Shown piece by piece: positions 25,240 through 33,615 of a DNA stretch of 58,373 nt. Position numbers and translations under genes: made by a program. The stretch covers positions 1 to 58,373 of the forward strand of contig NZ_CAJMEH010000005.1 in NCBI RefSeq assembly GCF_905212365.1. Reading direction: 5' to 3'. Each line of letters opens with the position of its first letter. The stretch's first letter is position 1. This stretch comes from an uncultured Phascolarctobacterium sp. GTDB taxonomy: Bacteria; Bacillota; Negativicutes; Acidaminococcales; Acidaminococcaceae. The notes beneath the pieces are model-generated. The model worked only from the letters and a program-made list of their open reading frames with translations, was not told the DNA's origin and made no database searches.

Positions 25240-25753
25240 TGGCCAGCACGTCGAGGTAGGCCTGAGCCAGCTTTTGCATTATCGGCTCCAATAATTTTGT
25301 ATCGGCGTTTTTGTTCCAAAAGGCGCAATACTTAAAATGTATAGGTTCGCCATTGTCGTAAAGCTGCGCTAAACGGGAGAACTCGCCGATAAAATTGGAA
25401 ACGCTGCTATTGCTGCTGATGGGCATAAAGCCTTCGTTATTGATGAGCATAGCCAGGGCTGAAGGCAGATCTTTAGCTATTAAAAAATTCCCGTTGAAAT
25501 TCAAAATACAGCGGTAAAATAATTTTTCCTGCTCCTGTGAATTTTTATCGGCGATGAGGATGCAGGGCATATTTTTTATGGAGGACAATTCAATAACATC
25601 TGTGCTTGAGGGTGGGACTAGCGTGTTTTGCAAAGAGATGGCGACAAGGCCTGGTACTTCTTCAACCAAATGGTAGCAGAACTTTTTCTGTTCGGCTTCG
25701 CTGCGCAAATCGTTTAACACTATATCTAGCTTGTGGCTAGGAGGATAAGGCAT
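25228..25753 (-). pseudogene. LysR-type regulator fragment, effector domain only
   Basis: The minus strand encodes about 175 residues resembling the C-terminal effector-binding half of a LysR regulator: LDIVLNDLRSEAEQKKFCYH, EEVPGLVAISLQNTLVP, and a late FKYCAFWNKNADTKLLEPIM. The N-terminal helix-turn-helix is missing; the frame begins abruptly beside the hicB fragment. At its 3' end it runs into sequence antisense to the integrase fragment near 25228, which marks a junction. No ribosome site or start is seen. Confidence 0.55.
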
Positions 25754-25915
25754 GAAAAAGTAGAGCGATATTTTTATCCTGCTGTGTTTACATATGAAGA
25801 TGGACAGGAGATAGCTGTTGAATTTCCTGATTTAGGTTGCGCTACAAGCGGTGCGGACGATAAAGACGCTTTGTTGTCGGCGCGCGAGTTATTGGGTTGC
25901 GTCCAGTTTTTATAG
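25752..25915 (+). pseudogene. HicB-type antitoxin fragment, frameshifted and truncated
   Basis: YFYPAVFTYEDGQEIAVEFP followed by DLGCATSGADDKDALLSARE matches the N-terminal domain of HicB antitoxins. AGGAGG and an ATG at 25752 are well placed, but that ATG hits TAG after three codons. Adding one A to the five-A run restores the HicB frame from this ATG. The protein also stops early (about 54 residues, family usually over 100) and no hicA toxin gene is visible. It appears dead. Confidence 0.65.
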
Positions 25916-25929
25916 GAAAAATAAACAAA

Positions 25930-25953
25930 AGCCCGCAGAAGCTTACTGCGGGC
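25930..25953 (-). terminator. Terminator of tRNA-Gly
   Basis: GCCCGCAG and CTGCGGGC pair around AAGCTTA. On the minus strand TTTTGTTT follows, on the plus strand a short TTTTA, so it may work both ways. Confidence 0.75.
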
Positions 25954-25962
25954 GGTTTTACA

Positions 25963-26037
25963 TGGAGCGGGTAACGAGACTCGAACTCGCGACACATAGC
26001 TTGGGAAGCTATTGTTCTACCACTGAACTATACCCGC
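25963..26037 (-). tRNA. tRNA-Gly (anticodon CCC)
   Basis: Read on the minus strand, the acceptor stem GCGGGTA is paired with TACCCGC, then T and encoded CCA. The anticodon stem ATAGC/GCTAT closes the loop TTCCCAA, giving CCC. GAGTTCGAGTCTC is the T-arm. Confidence 0.93.
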
Positions 26038-26185
26038 GTATGAAGTTGAGTACAAAGCAAGTGCAATTATTTTGTACTGTTATATTATATACTAAAATAG
26101 TATGGCTGGCAAGCCTTTTGCTATGGCTCATCCACTATTTTAAATATGCCGGAGCCGAAAATTTTTATAAAAATTTTCACGTACA

Positions 26186-26216
26186 TTGTATACAAAATAC
26201 AAAACTGTGGTATAAT
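26186..26216 (+). promoter_or_regulatory. Promoter of the small membrane-peptide gene, with TTGTATACAA site
   Basis: An extended -10 box TGGTATAAT (26208-26216) lies downstream of the perfect palindrome TTGTATACAA (26186-26195). The same TGTATAC core occurs twice before the symporter gene at 14977. A common GntR/FadR-type factor is possible. Confidence 0.5.
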
Positions 26217-26293
26217 ATGGGTAGATAAAAAACGGACAGCTTGAAATGGTTGCCGCAGATAAAAAAATGCATTATGCGTGGAGGTGAAGTACT

Positions 26294-26362
26294 ATGTTCA
26301 GCGCAATAGGTGTTAGCTTAGTATTTTTGTTTGCTTTGACAGTAATGTGCATTTTTGAATAA
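26294..26362 (+). CDS. 22-residue membrane peptide
   Basis: GGAGGTGA lies 7 nt before an ATG that opens a 22-codon frame. It encodes MFSAIGVSLVFLF followed by ALTVMCIFE, a single hydrophobic helix with an acidic end. A promoter-like box lies upstream and a strong terminator follows 17 nt after the stop, so it looks like a complete one-gene unit rather than chance. I do not recognise a family. It could be a membrane-complex subunit, a regulatory peptide or a toxin-like peptide. Confidence 0.6.
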   Translation: MFSAIGVSLVFLFALTVMCIFE

Positions 26363-26378
26363 TATGAGGGGAACTAAG

Positions 26379-26408
26379 CGCCCTTGGTCTTATGACCAGG
26401 GGCGTTTG
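26379..26408 (+). terminator. Terminator after the small peptide gene
   Basis: CGCCCTTGGTC (26379-26389) pairs with GACCAGGGGCG around TTAT, then TTTGTT. The end of the convergent DUF554 gene lies just beyond. Confidence 0.75.
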
Positions 26409-26424
26409 TTGGTGTAACGCTGGT

Positions 26425-27114
26425 CTAGATGCCGAACAGCAAATGCATCAGCCCGTAAAATACCGGCGGAACGAGAAGCGAGGGCAGCATGTTTAGCGTT
26501 TTGCAGTCGCGAATCTGCAAAATTCCCAAGCCGGAGCTCATGAGAAAGATGCCGCCTAAAACGGAAATTTCGCCCATCAGCGCCGGAGTCATATAGGGAG
26601 CGATAAAACCGGCGAAAAGATAGATGCTGCCCTGCCAGCAGAATAGCACCAGCGCCGCAATGGCGATGCCAATGCCATAGGCCGAGGATAGAATAATGGA
26701 GGATACGAAATCCAGCGTCGCGTTGGTGAAAAGATAGGTGTTATTGCCGTTAAGACGGCTTTCAATGGGGCCTAAAATAGAAAGCGTGCCGATACAGAAC
26801 AGCAGAATAGCCGTGGACAGGCCTTCGGCCAGGCGTGAGCCGCCTTTAGCCTTTTCCAGTAGCTTGTGGAAATGGCCGTCAATATCCAAATAAGTGCCGA
26901 TGATGGTGCCGATGGCAATGCTGGCAATAAAAAGCACGGGATACGTTACCTTGGGCACGTTGCTGACGAATGCGTTGGCGCCCAGCCCGACGGTGGCCAG
27001 CCCCAGACCGTCGAAAAGCGCTGTTTTGTAATTTTCTTTTATGCCGCGGCTGACGAAGCTGCCTACGATGGAGCCGGTCAGGATGCAGCCGACGTTGACG
27101 ATAGTACCTAACAT
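26425..27114 (-). CDS. DUF554 membrane protein (YdfK-like)
   Basis: A 229-residue polytopic membrane protein of the DUF554 family. MLGTIVNVGCILTGSIVGSF at the start, GLGLATVGLG, and a C-terminal SGLGILQIRDCKTLNMLPSL are typical. It has six or seven hydrophobic segments. The ATG at 27114 matches the usual family start; a GTG at 27135 would add seven residues. Neither has a strong ribosome site. Function unknown. Confidence 0.85.
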   Translation of the reverse strand: MLGTIVNVGCILTGSIVGSFVSRGIKENYKTALFDGLGLATVGLGANAFVSNVPKVTYPVLFIASIAIGTIIGTYLDIDGHFHKLLEKAKGGSRLAEGLSTAILLFCIGTLSILGPIESRLNGNNTYLFTNATLDFVSSIILSSAYGIGIAIAALVLFCWQGSIYLFAGFIAPYMTPALMGEISVLGGIFLMSSGLGILQIRDCKTLNMLPSLLVPPVFYGLMHLLFGI

Positions 27115-27236
27115 TTGTCGATCATCTCGCTTCACAAAAAATTCTCTAAAGACACGTAAAAGTTGCTTTACTTATACTCTATTATTTTATACTATGATTA
27201 TAGAAATTTCAAATTCAGATGAGGAGGCGACTAATT

Positions 27237-27851
27237 ATGTTGAAAAAATTTTTACTTCCCCTGGCTCTTTGCCTGACCGTTACGGCTACGGCGTTTGCGG
27301 CAGTGCAGGAAAAAGTTGTAACCAGCAGACGCTACAAGCTGACCTATCCTGTGTTCACCTTTGAGAACGCTAAGGTGGCGAAAAAGGTCAATAAAGAAAT
27401 TAAGCGGATGGTTAAAGATACCCGCGGCCTGTTGAAAGACCCTGTATATCAATCGGTGGCTACGGATTATAAGCTGATCCAGGAAACGGAGCAATTTGTC
27501 AGCCTGACCTTTACCAGCTGGAATTATACCGGCGGCGCTCATGGTATGTATTATACCAAGGGCCTGGTTTACGATAAGGCTACCGGCGAGGCGCTGCCCT
27601 ATACGCACTTTGCCAAGGAGGTGGAAGCAGCGCAGCTGAAGCAGGGTATTGCCGACGGCGCCTTTAAAGTGTTCTGCGACGATTTGCAGACAACAAGCGA
27701 AGCGCCGTTTTTAAAATATAGCGAAGATTTTAAGGTCAGCGATAATTATATTGTCAGCGAGGACGGACGCGTATATCTGATGTACCAGCCTTATGAGCTG
27801 GATTCTTACGCAGCGGGCGTTACCTATGTGCAGCTGCCTTTAAATAAATAG
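27237..27851 (+). CDS. Exported protein with DUF3298/DUF4163-like domain
   Basis: A 204-residue protein with a signal peptide (MLKKFLLPLALCLTVTATAF). The mature part has the pattern of the RsiV/PdaC-type domain: YPVFTFENAKVAKKVNKEIK, SWNYTGGAHGMYYTKGLVYD, and a C-terminal YLMYQPYELDSYAAG. Such domains occur in lysozyme-sensing and peptidoglycan-associated proteins. GAGGAGG precedes the ATG at 27237. It diverges from the DUF554 gene. Its specific role is not evident. Confidence 0.82.
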   Translation: MLKKFLLPLALCLTVTATAFAAVQEKVVTSRRYKLTYPVFTFENAKVAKKVNKEIKRMVKDTRGLLKDPVYQSVATDYKLIQETEQFVSLTFTSWNYTGGAHGMYYTKGLVYDKATGEALPYTHFAKEVEAAQLKQGIADGAFKVFCDDLQTTSEAPFLKYSEDFKVSDNYIVSEDGRVYLMYQPYELDSYAAGVTYVQLPLNK

Positions 27852-27923
27852 TTGTGAGGAAAAATGTCGCTGCAAGGCGGCGTTTTTGCTTTAGGCAGAG
27901 AGTTTAGTTTTTAGCAGACAAAA

Positions 27924-27990
27924 ACGCATCGCCCCCTGAAAATAGCAGGTGTTCAAGCCGCTGTCAGAAAGGGGAACGATGCGCTTTTTT
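27924..27990. terminator. Long bidirectional terminator hairpin
   Basis: CGCATCGCCCCCT pairs imperfectly with AGGGGAACGATGCG across a 30-35 nt loop. TTTTTT follows on the plus strand and TTTTTG on the minus strand. It separates the exported protein gene from the convergent dCMP deaminase gene. Confidence 0.6.
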
Positions 27991-28009
27991 GCCAATTAAG
28001 TTAACGTCT

Positions 28010-28480
28010 TTATTTTTGGATATTCTCTTTATGCCAGCATTCGATTTCAATGCCGGAGGCCTTCATCATATCCTCCGCCAGCTTATCGGGATAAGGATTG
28101 GCGTAGACGATACGTTTGATGCCGGCGTTGATGAGTATCTTGGTGCAAACCACGCAGGGCTGGTGGGTGCAGTACAGCGTACCACCGTTTACTGATACGC
28201 CGTGATAAGCGGCCTGCACGACTGCGTTCTGTTCGGCATGAATGCCGCGGCACAGCTCGTGCATTTGCCCAGAGGGCACGTTGAGCTTTTCCCGCAGGCA
28301 GCCGACGACGGCGCAGTGGGGCAGGCTTTTGGGCGTGCCGTTATAGCCGGTGGCGACTATCTGCTTGTTTTTGACAATAACCGCGCCTACGCTGCGGCGC
28401 AGACAGGTAGATCTTTTGCTGACTACCTGCGCTATTTCCATGAAATACTCGTCCCAATCGGGTCTTTTTTGTTGTTCCAT
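28010..28480 (-). CDS. Deoxycytidylate deaminase family protein (ComEB-like)
   Basis: A 156-residue zinc deaminase. The zinc site is HAE in CRGIHAEQNAVVQA and PCVVC in THQPCVVCTKILINAGI. RPDWDEYFMEIAQVVSKRST at the start is typical of dCMP deaminase/ComEB. It converts dCMP to dUMP for thymidylate synthesis. The ATG at 28480 is 1 nt after the upp stop, with little ribosome site, so it is probably coupled to upp. Confidence 0.92.
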   Translation of the reverse strand: MEQQKRPDWDEYFMEIAQVVSKRSTCLRRSVGAVIVKNKQIVATGYNGTPKSLPHCAVVGCLREKLNVPSGQMHELCRGIHAEQNAVVQAAYHGVSVNGGTLYCTHQPCVVCTKILINAGIKRIVYANPYPDKLAEDMMKASGIEIECWHKENIQK

Positions 28481-28481
28481 T

Positions 28482-29102
28482 TTATACGGTACCGAAAATG
28501 CGGTCGCCTGCGTCGCCCAAACCGGGAACGATGTAGCCATGCTCGTTGAGATGATCGTCCAGCGCGGCGGCGTAGATTTTCACATCGGGATGAGCGGCGT
28601 TCAAGCGCTCCACGCCTTCTGGCGCGGCGACTAAGCACATAAAGCAGATGTTTTTCAGACCGCGCTTTTTCAGCTGGTCCACAGCAGCCACAGCGCTGCC
28701 GCCTGTTGCCAGCATCGGATCGACCACGATGGTGTATGCGTCTAAATCCCTGGGCAGCTTGCAGTAATATTCCATAGGCAGCAAGGTGGTTTCGTTGCGG
28801 CTCATGCCGATGTGGCCCACATTAGCCTCCGGCAGCACGGTGAGCACGCCCTCCATAAAGCCCAGTCCGGCACGCAGAATGGGAATCAGGTTGACGGTGC
28901 CGTGGATTTTTTTGCCGCTGGTTTCGCACAGGGGCGTGGTTACGCGGCAGTCGTCCATGGGAATATTATGAGCGGCCTCAAAGGTCAGCAGCATTGCTAC
29001 CTCGCCGATGGTGCGGCGAAAGGTGGCGCAATCGGTGTTGATATCGCGCAGGACGGTCATTTTAGCCTGCAAAAGCGGGTGGTTTACAACTGTGATCTGC
29101 AT
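28482..29102 (-). CDS. upp: Uracil phosphoribosyltransferase
   Basis: A 206-residue UPRT. MQITVVNHPLLQAKMTVLRD starts it, PILRAGLGFMEGV is the family block, DPMLATGGSA is the PRPP loop, and GYIVPGLGDAGDRIFGT the uracil-binding end. It salvages uracil to UMP. AGAGAGGT precedes the ATG. It sits between glyA and the dCMP deaminase gene, as in other Firmicutes. Confidence 0.97.
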   Translation of the reverse strand: MQITVVNHPLLQAKMTVLRDINTDCATFRRTIGEVAMLLTFEAAHNIPMDDCRVTTPLCETSGKKIHGTVNLIPILRAGLGFMEGVLTVLPEANVGHIGMSRNETTLLPMEYYCKLPRDLDAYTIVVDPMLATGGSAVAAVDQLKKRGLKNICFMCLVAAPEGVERLNAAHPDVKIYAAALDDHLNEHGYIVPGLGDAGDRIFGTV

Positions 29103-29134
29103 AAAATAATACCTCTCTTACAATAAATTACCGG

Positions 29135-30388
29135 TTACTTGATATTGGGATACATGGGATATTTAGCGCACAGGGCGGCTACGCGGTGTGCAGCTTCCTC
29201 CTGCTTTGCCGCGTTCTGCGGGTCGTTGAGCACCAGGCCCATGATAGCGGCCACTTCTTTGAAATCGTCCTCCTTAAAGCCGCGGGTAGTGGCTGCGGGC
29301 GTACCCAGACGGATACCGCTGGTGACAAAGGGGCTGGCCGGGTCGAAGGGAATGGTGTTCTTATTGCAGGTAATGCCGATGGCGTCCAGCAAATGTTCTG
29401 CCTCCTTGCCGGTGAGGTTTTTATTGCGCACGTCCACTAGAATCAGGTGGTTGTCGGTGCCGCCGGAAACCAGACGGAAGCCTTCGGCCTTCAAGCTCTC
29501 GGCGAAAGCTTTGGCATTTTTAATAATGTTTCCCTGATATTCCTTAAATTCAGGCTTCAGCGCTTCGCCAAAGGCTACGGCCTTGGCGGCGATGATGTGC
29601 ATCAGCGGGCCGCCCTGCAAGCCGGGGAAAACGGCCTTATTGATTTTTTTGGCATATTCCTCGTTATTGGTCAGAATAATTCCGCCGCGAGGTCCGCGCA
29701 GCGTTTTGTGCGTGGTGGTGGTAACGAAATCGGCGTAGGGAACCGGGGACGGATGCAGGCCTGCGGCTACCAGACCGGCAATGTGCGCCATATCCACCAG
29801 CAGCAGCGCGCCGTTGGCGTGAGCGATATCGGCAATGCGTTTGAAGTCGATGATGCGCGGGTAAGCGCTGGCGCCGGCAACGATCATTTTAGGATGATGC
29901 TCCTTCGCCAATTTGTCGATGCCGTCGTAATCGATAAGCTCGCTTTCTGGGTCTACGCCGTAATGAACTACATTATAGTAGCTGCCGGAAATATTTACCG
30001 GGGAGCCGTGGGATAAATGGCCGCCTTGGGACAGGTCCATACCCATCATAGTGTCGCCGGGTTTAAGGAAGGCGAAATAAATGGTCATATTGGTGCTGGC
30101 GCCGCAATGGGGCTGCACGTTGGCGAATTTTGCGCCAAAGAGCTTTTTCGCACGTTCAATGGCCAGGCTTTCTACCTTATCAACATATTCGCAGCCGCCA
30201 TAATAGCGGTGACCGGGATAGCCCTCGGCGTATTTGTTGGTCAGAATGGTGCCCATGGCTTCCATTACTGCGGGAGTAACGAAGTTTTCCGAGGCGATGA
30301 GTTCAATTTTATTGCGCTGGCGGTTCAGCTCTTCATGGATGATACGGTCCAGCTCCGGGTCGACTACGGCAAGCTTTTCGAGATTCAT
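29135..30388 (-). CDS. glyA: Serine hydroxymethyltransferase
   Basis: A 417-residue PLP enzyme that interconverts serine and glycine with tetrahydrofolate. ELIASENFVTPAV, YAEGYPGHRYYGGCEYVD and the PLP-lysine block TTTTHKTLRGPRGG are diagnostic. One block reads VQPHCGASTNMTIYFAFL where most enzymes have QPHSG(A/S)QAN, a modest local divergence. GGAGGGAC precedes the ATG. It belongs to the minus-strand block running from rpmE to upp. Confidence 0.97.
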   Translation of the reverse strand: MNLEKLAVVDPELDRIIHEELNRQRNKIELIASENFVTPAVMEAMGTILTNKYAEGYPGHRYYGGCEYVDKVESLAIERAKKLFGAKFANVQPHCGASTNMTIYFAFLKPGDTMMGMDLSQGGHLSHGSPVNISGSYYNVVHYGVDPESELIDYDGIDKLAKEHHPKMIVAGASAYPRIIDFKRIADIAHANGALLLVDMAHIAGLVAAGLHPSPVPYADFVTTTTHKTLRGPRGGIILTNNEEYAKKINKAVFPGLQGGPLMHIIAAKAVAFGEALKPEFKEYQGNIIKNAKAFAESLKAEGFRLVSGGTDNHLILVDVRNKNLTGKEAEHLLDAIGITCNKNTIPFDPASPFVTSGIRLGTPAATTRGFKEDDFKEVAAIMGLVLNDPQNAAKQEEAAHRVAALCAKYPMYPNIK

Positions 30389-30458
30389 GATGTTTAAGTC
30401 CCTCCTAAAAATAAAACAGATGAGCCTTGTTATTGCCGCTAAAGCCTAAAGACGCCGC

Positions 30459-31031
30459 TTAACGGCGGTTATCAGGGTAGCAGGCTCTGGGGCCGCCTAC
30501 CAGAGGCGGTCTTGTTTTGGCGGCAGTCAGTATTGCTTCGCCAATTTTTTTATATTGCAAACGTACCGGTACGGCCACCCGTTGGAGGTGCATACCGATA
30601 AGCGTCTGACCAATATCTAAACCCAAATGGGCGGCGACGGCTTCCACCATCACCGGATCGGCAAAATTTTCATAAGCTGCCGTTCCCATCGCTCCGCCGG
30701 CGTGAGGCATGGGACGCACTGTAACCTCGCTGAGATTATAGCGTTCTGCCGTAGGGCGGTCGACTACCAGGGAACGGTTTAAATGCTCGCAGCACTGTAC
30801 GGCTAAGCATAAGCCGTGGGCGTCGCACACGGACTTGAGGCCCTTAAACATGGCTACGGCAATTTGGCTGCTGCCGCCGGTGCCGATTTTTTGCCCCAGC
30901 ACCTCGCTGGTGCTGCAGCCAAGTACAAAAATTTGACCGGAGCGCGTTTGAGCGGCGGTAATAAGCTCCTCTGCCGCGGCAGTGAGCTCTTGTACGATAT
31001 TCTGCGTCAATGCGTCAATTTCCATAACCAT
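30459..31031 (-). CDS. ywlG: TIGR01440/UPF0340 family protein (YwlG-like)
   Basis: A 190-residue protein of the YwlG family. FVLGCSTSEVLGQKIGTGGS, LAVQCCEHLNRSLVV, PHAGGAMGTAAY and DIGQTLIGMHLQRVAVPVR are the family blocks. Its order, rpiB-ywlG-glyA-upp, is the same as in Bacillus. ATGs at 31031 and 31025 are both possible behind GGAG. Biochemical function is unknown. Confidence 0.9.
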   Translation of the reverse strand: MVMEIDALTQNIVQELTAAAEELITAAQTRSGQIFVLGCSTSEVLGQKIGTGGSSQIAVAMFKGLKSVCDAHGLCLAVQCCEHLNRSLVVDRPTAERYNLSEVTVRPMPHAGGAMGTAAYENFADPVMVEAVAAHLGLDIGQTLIGMHLQRVAVPVRLQYKKIGEAILTAAKTRPPLVGGPRACYPDNRR

Positions 31032-31105
31032 TTATCTCCTAAGCAGCGCTGGGTTGAAAGCGGTATAGCATATCGCTTTTAATTATGCGCTGCGCTTTGC
31101 TTATT

Positions 31106-31549
31106 TTATTTTTCTAAAGCCCTGATTTTATCCACGCGGCGCTGGTGGCGGCCGCCGGCAAACTCCGTGGTCAGCCAGGTGTCGGTAATCATTTCGGCCA
31201 AGCCTACGCCTGTGGTGCGTTCGCCCATGCACAGCACGTTGGCGTTATTATGCTCGCGGCTCATTTTCGCGGAAAAAACGTCGGCGCATAAAGCGGCGCG
31301 GATGCCATGACATTTATTGGCGGCGATGGATATGCCGATACCAGTGCCGCAGATTAAAATACCGCGCTCGGCTCCGCTGGCGCCGCTGGTAATATCCTGG
31401 CACAGCTTGGCTGCGAAGTCGGGATAATCTACTGATTCTTCGCCGTGGGTGCCGTGGTCCACGACCTCGATACCCTTGTCCTGCAAATATTTTTTGATGT
31501 GCTCCTTGAGATGCACTCCGCCGTGGTCGCAGGCGATTGCAATTTTCAT
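31106..31549 (-). CDS. rpiB: Ribose 5-phosphate isomerase B
   Basis: A 147-residue RpiB/LacAB-family isomerase. MKIAIACDHGGVHLKEHIKK, DYPDFAAKL, the catalytic-cysteine block GILICGTGIGISIAANK and REHNNANVLCMG are present. It interconverts ribose- and ribulose-5-phosphate. GGAGG precedes the ATG at 31549. It lies between sua5 and ywlG. Confidence 0.95.
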   Translation of the reverse strand: MKIAIACDHGGVHLKEHIKKYLQDKGIEVVDHGTHGEESVDYPDFAAKLCQDITSGASGAERGILICGTGIGISIAANKCHGIRAALCADVFSAKMSREHNNANVLCMGERTTGVGLAEMITDTWLTTEFAGGRHQRRVDKIRALEK

Positions 31550-31609
31550 AACGCATACCTCCGTGGCGCTGCCACAGCCGCAGTACGCGGCAGGCAGCAA
31601 TTATTTACT

Positions 31610-32707
31610 TTATTGTATCATAAATTCCGGCAAATGTTTATCGTTTTTTAAATGCAGCGCGCCGTTTTCCAGCGTCACAATCTGGTAGCCGGCCGCTTTA
31701 CGCAAGCGGTTCATAATCGCCAGGCCCAGGCCTTCTTCGCTGACACCGGCGGCTAAAATTACGTCGGGGCGAGTGCGGTCGAAATCACGCAGCAGATAGA
31801 ATAAATCGCCTGCCAGCCGTTCCAGACTATCGCCCCAGCAGGATAAAAGCAGGCGTTCGTGAGAGGGAATTTTTTGCGCCAGCTCCGCGCCGCACAGCAC
31901 GCCTACCTTGAGCCCGGCGGCCAGCGCTTGGGACGTCAGCTGGGGAAGCAGGATGACGGCTTCGCCCTCCAGTAAATAGACAGGTTCCTGCGGCGCGTAG
32001 TGACGGTATTTCATACCGGGGGCTTTGGGCTTAAAGTTTTTATCGCCCTGCAAAGCCGGGTCAATCTCTATTGCGCCCAGTGCTTCCGTCAGCATTTCGT
32101 AGGTCACGCCGCCGGGGCGGCAAATCGTGGGAATGGGCGAAGTAGTATCCACCACGGTGGATTCCAGGCCGATGCCACAGCTGCCGCCGTCCAGTACGGC
32201 CGCAACCTTGCCCCGCATATCCTCTAGCACGTCCTGGGCGTTGGTGGGACTGGGTCTGCCGCTGATATTGGCCGAGGGTGCGGCGATGGGGCAGCCGCAG
32301 GCTTTAATAAAATCCTGCGCTAATTTATTGGAAGGAAAGCGCACGGCTACCGTGGGCAGACCGGCGCTGACTGCGTCGGGCACGATAGCGGCTTTTCCTA
32401 CGATTAAAGTCAGCGGTCCGGGCCAGAATTTTTCCATCAGCTTGCGGGCGTTGGCGTTAAGCCCCGTGGTCAGCGGCAAAATATCCTCCTGACGGGCGAT
32501 ATGCAGAATCAAGGGATTGTCGTTGGGACGGCCCTTGGCTGCGAAAATTTTGGCCACCGCCGTTGGATTCAGGCCGTCCGCGCCCAAGCCGTAGACCGTT
32601 TCCGTAGGAAAGGCCACGACCTCGCCCTGCTGAATCAGCTGGGCGGCGCGGGTATTTGTTTTTTGATTATCAGAGCTCTTTTGTAATTTCCAGTAAAAGG
32701 TCTGCAT
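31610..32707 (-). CDS. L-threonylcarbamoyladenylate synthase (Sua5 type)
   Basis: A 365-residue two-domain Sua5. The YrdC domain has VVAFPTETVYGLGADG, KGRPNDNPLILHI, FWPGPLTLI, PIAAPSANISGRPSPT and a SCGIGLESTVVD block. A linker leads to the C-terminal Sua5 domain. It makes threonylcarbamoyl-AMP for t6A in ANN-decoding tRNAs. The ATG at 32707 is used rather than an upstream TTG; AGGAG lies 12 nt ahead. It overlaps the end of prmC by 38 nt. Confidence 0.94.
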   Translation of the reverse strand: MQTFYWKLQKSSDNQKTNTRAAQLIQQGEVVAFPTETVYGLGADGLNPTAVAKIFAAKGRPNDNPLILHIARQEDILPLTTGLNANARKLMEKFWPGPLTLIVGKAAIVPDAVSAGLPTVAVRFPSNKLAQDFIKACGCPIAAPSANISGRPSPTNAQDVLEDMRGKVAAVLDGGSCGIGLESTVVDTTSPIPTICRPGGVTYEMLTEALGAIEIDPALQGDKNFKPKAPGMKYRHYAPQEPVYLLEGEAVILLPQLTSQALAAGLKVGVLCGAELAQKIPSHERLLLSCWGDSLERLAGDLFYLLRDFDRTRPDVILAAGVSEEGLGLAIMNRLRKAAGYQIVTLENGALHLKNDKHLPEFMIQ

Positions 32708-33614
32708 ATTTTTTTTCGTCTCCTTCTTGGGGCTGCGCTTTGGCCTTGACGGCAAAAACCATGCGCTCTATACCGGCGTAATCGCGGCGGACGGCGGTTT
32801 GGGCAAAGCCTGCGTCCAGGCAAAGCTTCTGCACCTCCTGCGCCTGATTGATGCCGACCTCGAAAGCCAGCAGCCCTTCGTCCGCCAAATGGGCGGGGGC
32901 TTCCTTGGCAATGCGCCGGTAAAAATCCAAACCGTCGGCGCCGCCGTCCAGCGCGCTGCGGGGCTCCTGCTGCACGTCCTTCTCCAGCTTGGCGATGTCC
33001 GCCGCAGGAATGTAGGGCGGGTTGGACACGATGATGTCGAATTTCTTTTCTAAGGGCAGCTTGCTGAAAACGTCGCTGCGCACAAAGCCGATACGGTCGC
33101 TGACGCCGATGCGGCCGGCGTTTTCCCTGGCTACGATGAGCGCGTCCACGCTGATATCCACGCCCACGCCCTTAGCCTGGGGCAGATAGTCCAGCAGCGA
33201 TATGATAATCGCGCCGCTGCCTGTGCCGATATCCAAAAGCTTGGCGTCGCCGTCGGGGCGCAGGATGTTGGCGGCTTTGACGACGCTTTCCACCAGTAGC
33301 TCGGTTTCCGGACGCGGAATGAGGGTGGCAGGCGTAACCTTAAAGCTGTTGCGCATAAAGGCTTTTTCGCCCAGAATGTAGGCCAGCGGTTCAAAATTGC
33401 CCCGCCGCTGCACATATTGGCGGTAGGTGGACAACTCGTCCTCGCTCAAGGGCCGTTCAAAATCCACATAGAGAGTGATGCGCTGGCACTTTAAGACAGC
33501 ACAAAGCAGCACCTCGGCGTCCAGGCGCGGATTTTCCACGCCCTTGGCTTCGAAGTACTGCTTCGTCCAGTTTATAATTTTCATGATCGTCCAAACAGTT
33601 TCAGACTTGCTCAT
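32670..33614 (-). CDS. prmC: Peptide chain release factor N5-glutamine methyltransferase
   Basis: A 314-residue PrmC/HemK. The N-terminal helical domain is followed by an AdoMet domain with PLAYILGEKAFM, LIPRPETELLVE, LDIGTGSGAIIISLL and the glutamine-binding NPPY. It methylates the GGQ glutamine of release factors. AGGTGA precedes the ATG at 33614, 1 nt after the prfA stop. An internal ATG would remove ten residues. Confidence 0.95.
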   Translation of the reverse strand: MSKSETVWTIMKIINWTKQYFEAKGVENPRLDAEVLLCAVLKCQRITLYVDFERPLSEDELSTYRQYVQRRGNFEPLAYILGEKAFMRNSFKVTPATLIPRPETELLVESVVKAANILRPDGDAKLLDIGTGSGAIIISLLDYLPQAKGVGVDISVDALIVARENAGRIGVSDRIGFVRSDVFSKLPLEKKFDIIVSNPPYIPAADIAKLEKDVQQEPRSALDGGADGLDFYRRIAKEAPAHLADEGLLAFEVGINQAQEVQKLCLDAGFAQTAVRRDYAGIERMVFAVKAKAQPQEGDEKKYADLLLEITKEL

Positions 33615-33615
33615 T

